A stretch of 64,000 bases of DNA from Channallabes apus (taxonomy: Eukaryota; Chordata; Actinopteri; Siluriformes; Clariidae): the NCBI GenBank assembly GCA_030522415.1, contig CM060106.1, forward strand, positions 31,910,485-31,974,484, given 5' to 3'. Made by a program: the position numbers and the translations under genes. The notes below the pieces were generated by a model. It did not search any database, was not told where the DNA came from, and saw nothing but the letters and a program-made list of their open reading frames with translations. Below are positions 62,036 through 64,000 of this stretch, in pieces (position 1 is the stretch's first letter; every line of letters begins with the position of its first letter).

Positions 62036-63554
62036 AAATTCAGACGTGTGTGTGTATCTCCTGATTGAGATTGGTTCGACGGGCTGGATGGAACAGATGT
62101 CAGTGTGTGTCGACTGCCAGCAAGATTGAACAAAGCCAGTCACATTGCCTTCCTGGCCAGGAGTAGTAAAACAGGAGACCTACAAAACCGAGGGGCTGAT
62201 ATTAACTGTCAACAAACTGCATATGGACGAACACAAACAAAAAAACAACCGCGGAAAATTCCAAAGATTTGTCATCCATACTGCGAATTAGCCGCTCCGA
62301 TTCGTCTAATCCAGATTTGGAACGCCTCGAACATCCTCCCTGAGTAATGGTGATGTGCGATTGTTATCCATGTTATTATTTATTTCATGTTACTGAATGA
62401 TTAATTAACACAGAACTGCAGATTTCGTTTAGGCCCAAACTGGTAATTTATGGCCGCCGTCTCTTTCTCTCTCACACACACACACACACATGGTCTAAAC
62501 AAAGCAAACAGGAAAATGTGAGTCACAGTGAGGTCCATGTTCGTCAGATTCAATATGTGCGAGTTTTGAAAGCACATGTGAAAGAACAGCAAAACTCTGC
62601 GCTCATAACTCCTTCTAGCACTCATCACACATGAATGTGCTACACGGACATACTGTAATCTCACCACAGACCCTCGAGTTCCTGTCGGAACGAAATGTTT
62701 CGCTGCTCAGACGCGACTCGCTCGAATGTTCCGAGCGTTCGCGTGCGTCCTGTATTCCGAGGCGCCCGATATATCCTGCTTTCATGTCGAACACGTTCCC
62801 GAAGATCTTGATTTATTGAAATGGTACGGAATTAAAACGCCTCAAATTGATGCCGTGATTTAATAATCGTGCATTTTTGTTCATCTCGCATCCATCTTCC
62901 AATTAAATATAACAAGAGAGCAAACTTTATGTCCTCAAACTGGCACGTCTAATTAGTTAACGATTATCCTGTTTTTTTTTTTCTTTTACCAAAACATTAT
63001 TATCATTTAAGTATAACTATTCAATCACTATTTAAATACTGTATGTGCTAGAATTCAGATTTTTTTAAATCTATATATTTTTAATGCATCCAAAAAAAAC
63101 CCTAAACTTAACTTAAATATCGGCTCTCAGGACTCGTTACCGCGGCCGGATAAATAGAAATGAATGTGCAACATTAAAGTTTATTGTTAAATTATGATAT
63201 CGCCTCTGCATGATGAGAAATGCGGATGAGAAATTATTTTCACCTTCTACGGTTTGTGCGATATAAAGATATAATGTGGTTTGTGGCTGTATAAAATTAT
63301 AGGCTCATTTATATTTACACGCGGAGGAATCTTTTTAAGTAATCAAAAATTGAATGCAATTTTTAAAGGATTTTTTTTTTACAGCCGCCGCTAGTTTACA
63401 GTGAAATGACTCGAAAAAACAAGCCAGGTTCGGTTTGCTCGGTTTTTGCATTTATCGTCAATGTGTCAACATGCTAGATAGGTACTTGATGCATGTTTTA
63501 CAGGGAACAAAAAAAAAATGATAAGGAATCTCTATAGAGAATCATCGACTGTAA

Positions 63555-63574
63555 CACACACACACACACACACA
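63555..63574 (+). repeat. (CA)n microsatellite
   Basis: About ten perfect CA units. Confidence 0.93.
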
Positions 63575-64000
63575 GAAGCAGTATTGCTGAACATGCGTGC
63601 GACAAACTGAATGCCGTTCCTGATTTTGGTCTCAACGTGAACGCGATATGGAGAAAGAGGTATCGCGCAAGTCAGACCGTAGAAACTGACGCAAGGAGAG
63701 AAAAGGTGACGAGAGCGAGAGAGTGACAGAATGAGAGTGAGAACGAGAGGGAGAAAAAGGGTGTGACATGCCATAACAACAAACCATCAGGGGCGTGTGA
63801 TGGCATGCTGCGTCTCGTCGTTCCCTTTGTTTTGTTTTTTGTTGTTTTGTTTATACGGGAGGTTAATGTAGAGAGAAGCGGCGTGCGCGTGGTAGACGTA
63901 TGCCCGAAAGCTTCAGCCTCAGCTGCCATGTTGATTGAGGGGAGAAATAAAATAAAAAAGAACCCCAGATGCTGTGAAGGGATATATTCCTAGAGAGCAA

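Larger units (their letters stand above)
24832..64000 (-). other. znf536: Upstream (5') intron of ZNF536 and possibly 5' flank; first exon not identified
   Basis: Sequence upstream of the acceptor must begin as intron, but where it ends cannot be told because no 5' UTR exon or promoter is recognisable. By block: 24860-28100 is unique with conserved-looking segments; 28100-33100 holds microsatellites and three SINE remnants; 33100-36300 has (GA)n, (ACAG)n and CT-rich unique sequence; 36500-38000 is conserved-looking; 38000-43600 is AT-rich with (CA)n, (TTA)n, a G-rich block at 40973 and two SINE regions; 43600-46000 is mostly conserved-looking; 46260-47206 is a purine-rich array, followed by the 200-N gap; 47407-50400 has microsatellites and unique sequence; 50400-52500 has conserved-looking blocks and a large (ACAG)n array; 52500-56700 is unique with poly-A runs and G-rich patches near 54200 and 55740; 56680-64000 has (CT)/(CA)n arrays, one SINE, candidate enhancer blocks and unique sequence. 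Confidence 0.65.

Overview
The window looks like a fish (teleost) nuclear chromosome. It has one large vertebrate-type exon, no compact or bacterial-style genes, many long dinucleotide and tetranucleotide microsatellites, tRNA-derived SINEs of the kind common in teleosts, and a 200-base assembly gap. An ostariophysan or catfish-like fish would fit the SINEs and the (CA)n/(GA)n load, but the species cannot be fixed from the sequence alone.

The only protein-coding sequence I can support is one coding exon on the minus strand, 22583-24831. It encodes the N-terminal 749 residues and one extra base of the zinc-finger repressor ZNF536. It carries seven intact C2H2 fingers, a strong splice acceptor one base before the ATG, and a consensus splice donor at a phase-1 junction. 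The gene runs from high to low coordinates. Bases 1-22582 are therefore the next intron, whose 3' end and the following exon with the C-terminal fingers are not in view. Bases from 24832 upward are the upstream intron, and the 5' UTR exon(s) and promoter were not found.

Downstream intron (1-22582): unique conserved-looking blocks alternate with simple repeats. Candidate regulatory blocks lie near 2945-3260, 3600-3900, 4270-4445, 12955-13095, 13430-14060, 14555-14815 and 17800-17970. A diverged 241-bp-period tandem duplication lies at 8814-9300. A (GT)n array is at 7209-7332, a 17-G run at 20128 and a (TA)n array at 20752.

Upstream side (24832-64000): conserved-looking blocks at 25480-26260 and 27210-27500 (the latter with a POU octamer) follow the exon. 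Several SINEs or SINE fragments come next (29560, 32041, 32990, 40098, 42563-42837, 45141, 49061, 60036). A purine-rich tandem array of about 0.9 kb runs into the gap at 47207-47406, and a 195-bp (ACAG)n array lies at 51004. Further candidate enhancer blocks are at 36530, 37560, 43620, 45730, 48425, 50400, 51845, 52375, 57030 and 58360.

No tRNA, rRNA or recognised microRNA gene, no intact transposase or reverse transcriptase, and no CRISPR array was seen. The picture is one neural transcription-factor gene embedded in long introns that probably hold its own regulatory elements. The most testable new ideas are a possible short, intron-terminated ZNF536 isoform, a retinoid-type DR5 site beside three phased GATA motifs at 49366-49407, and a strong excess of the heptamer TACAGTA/TACTGTA throughout the window.
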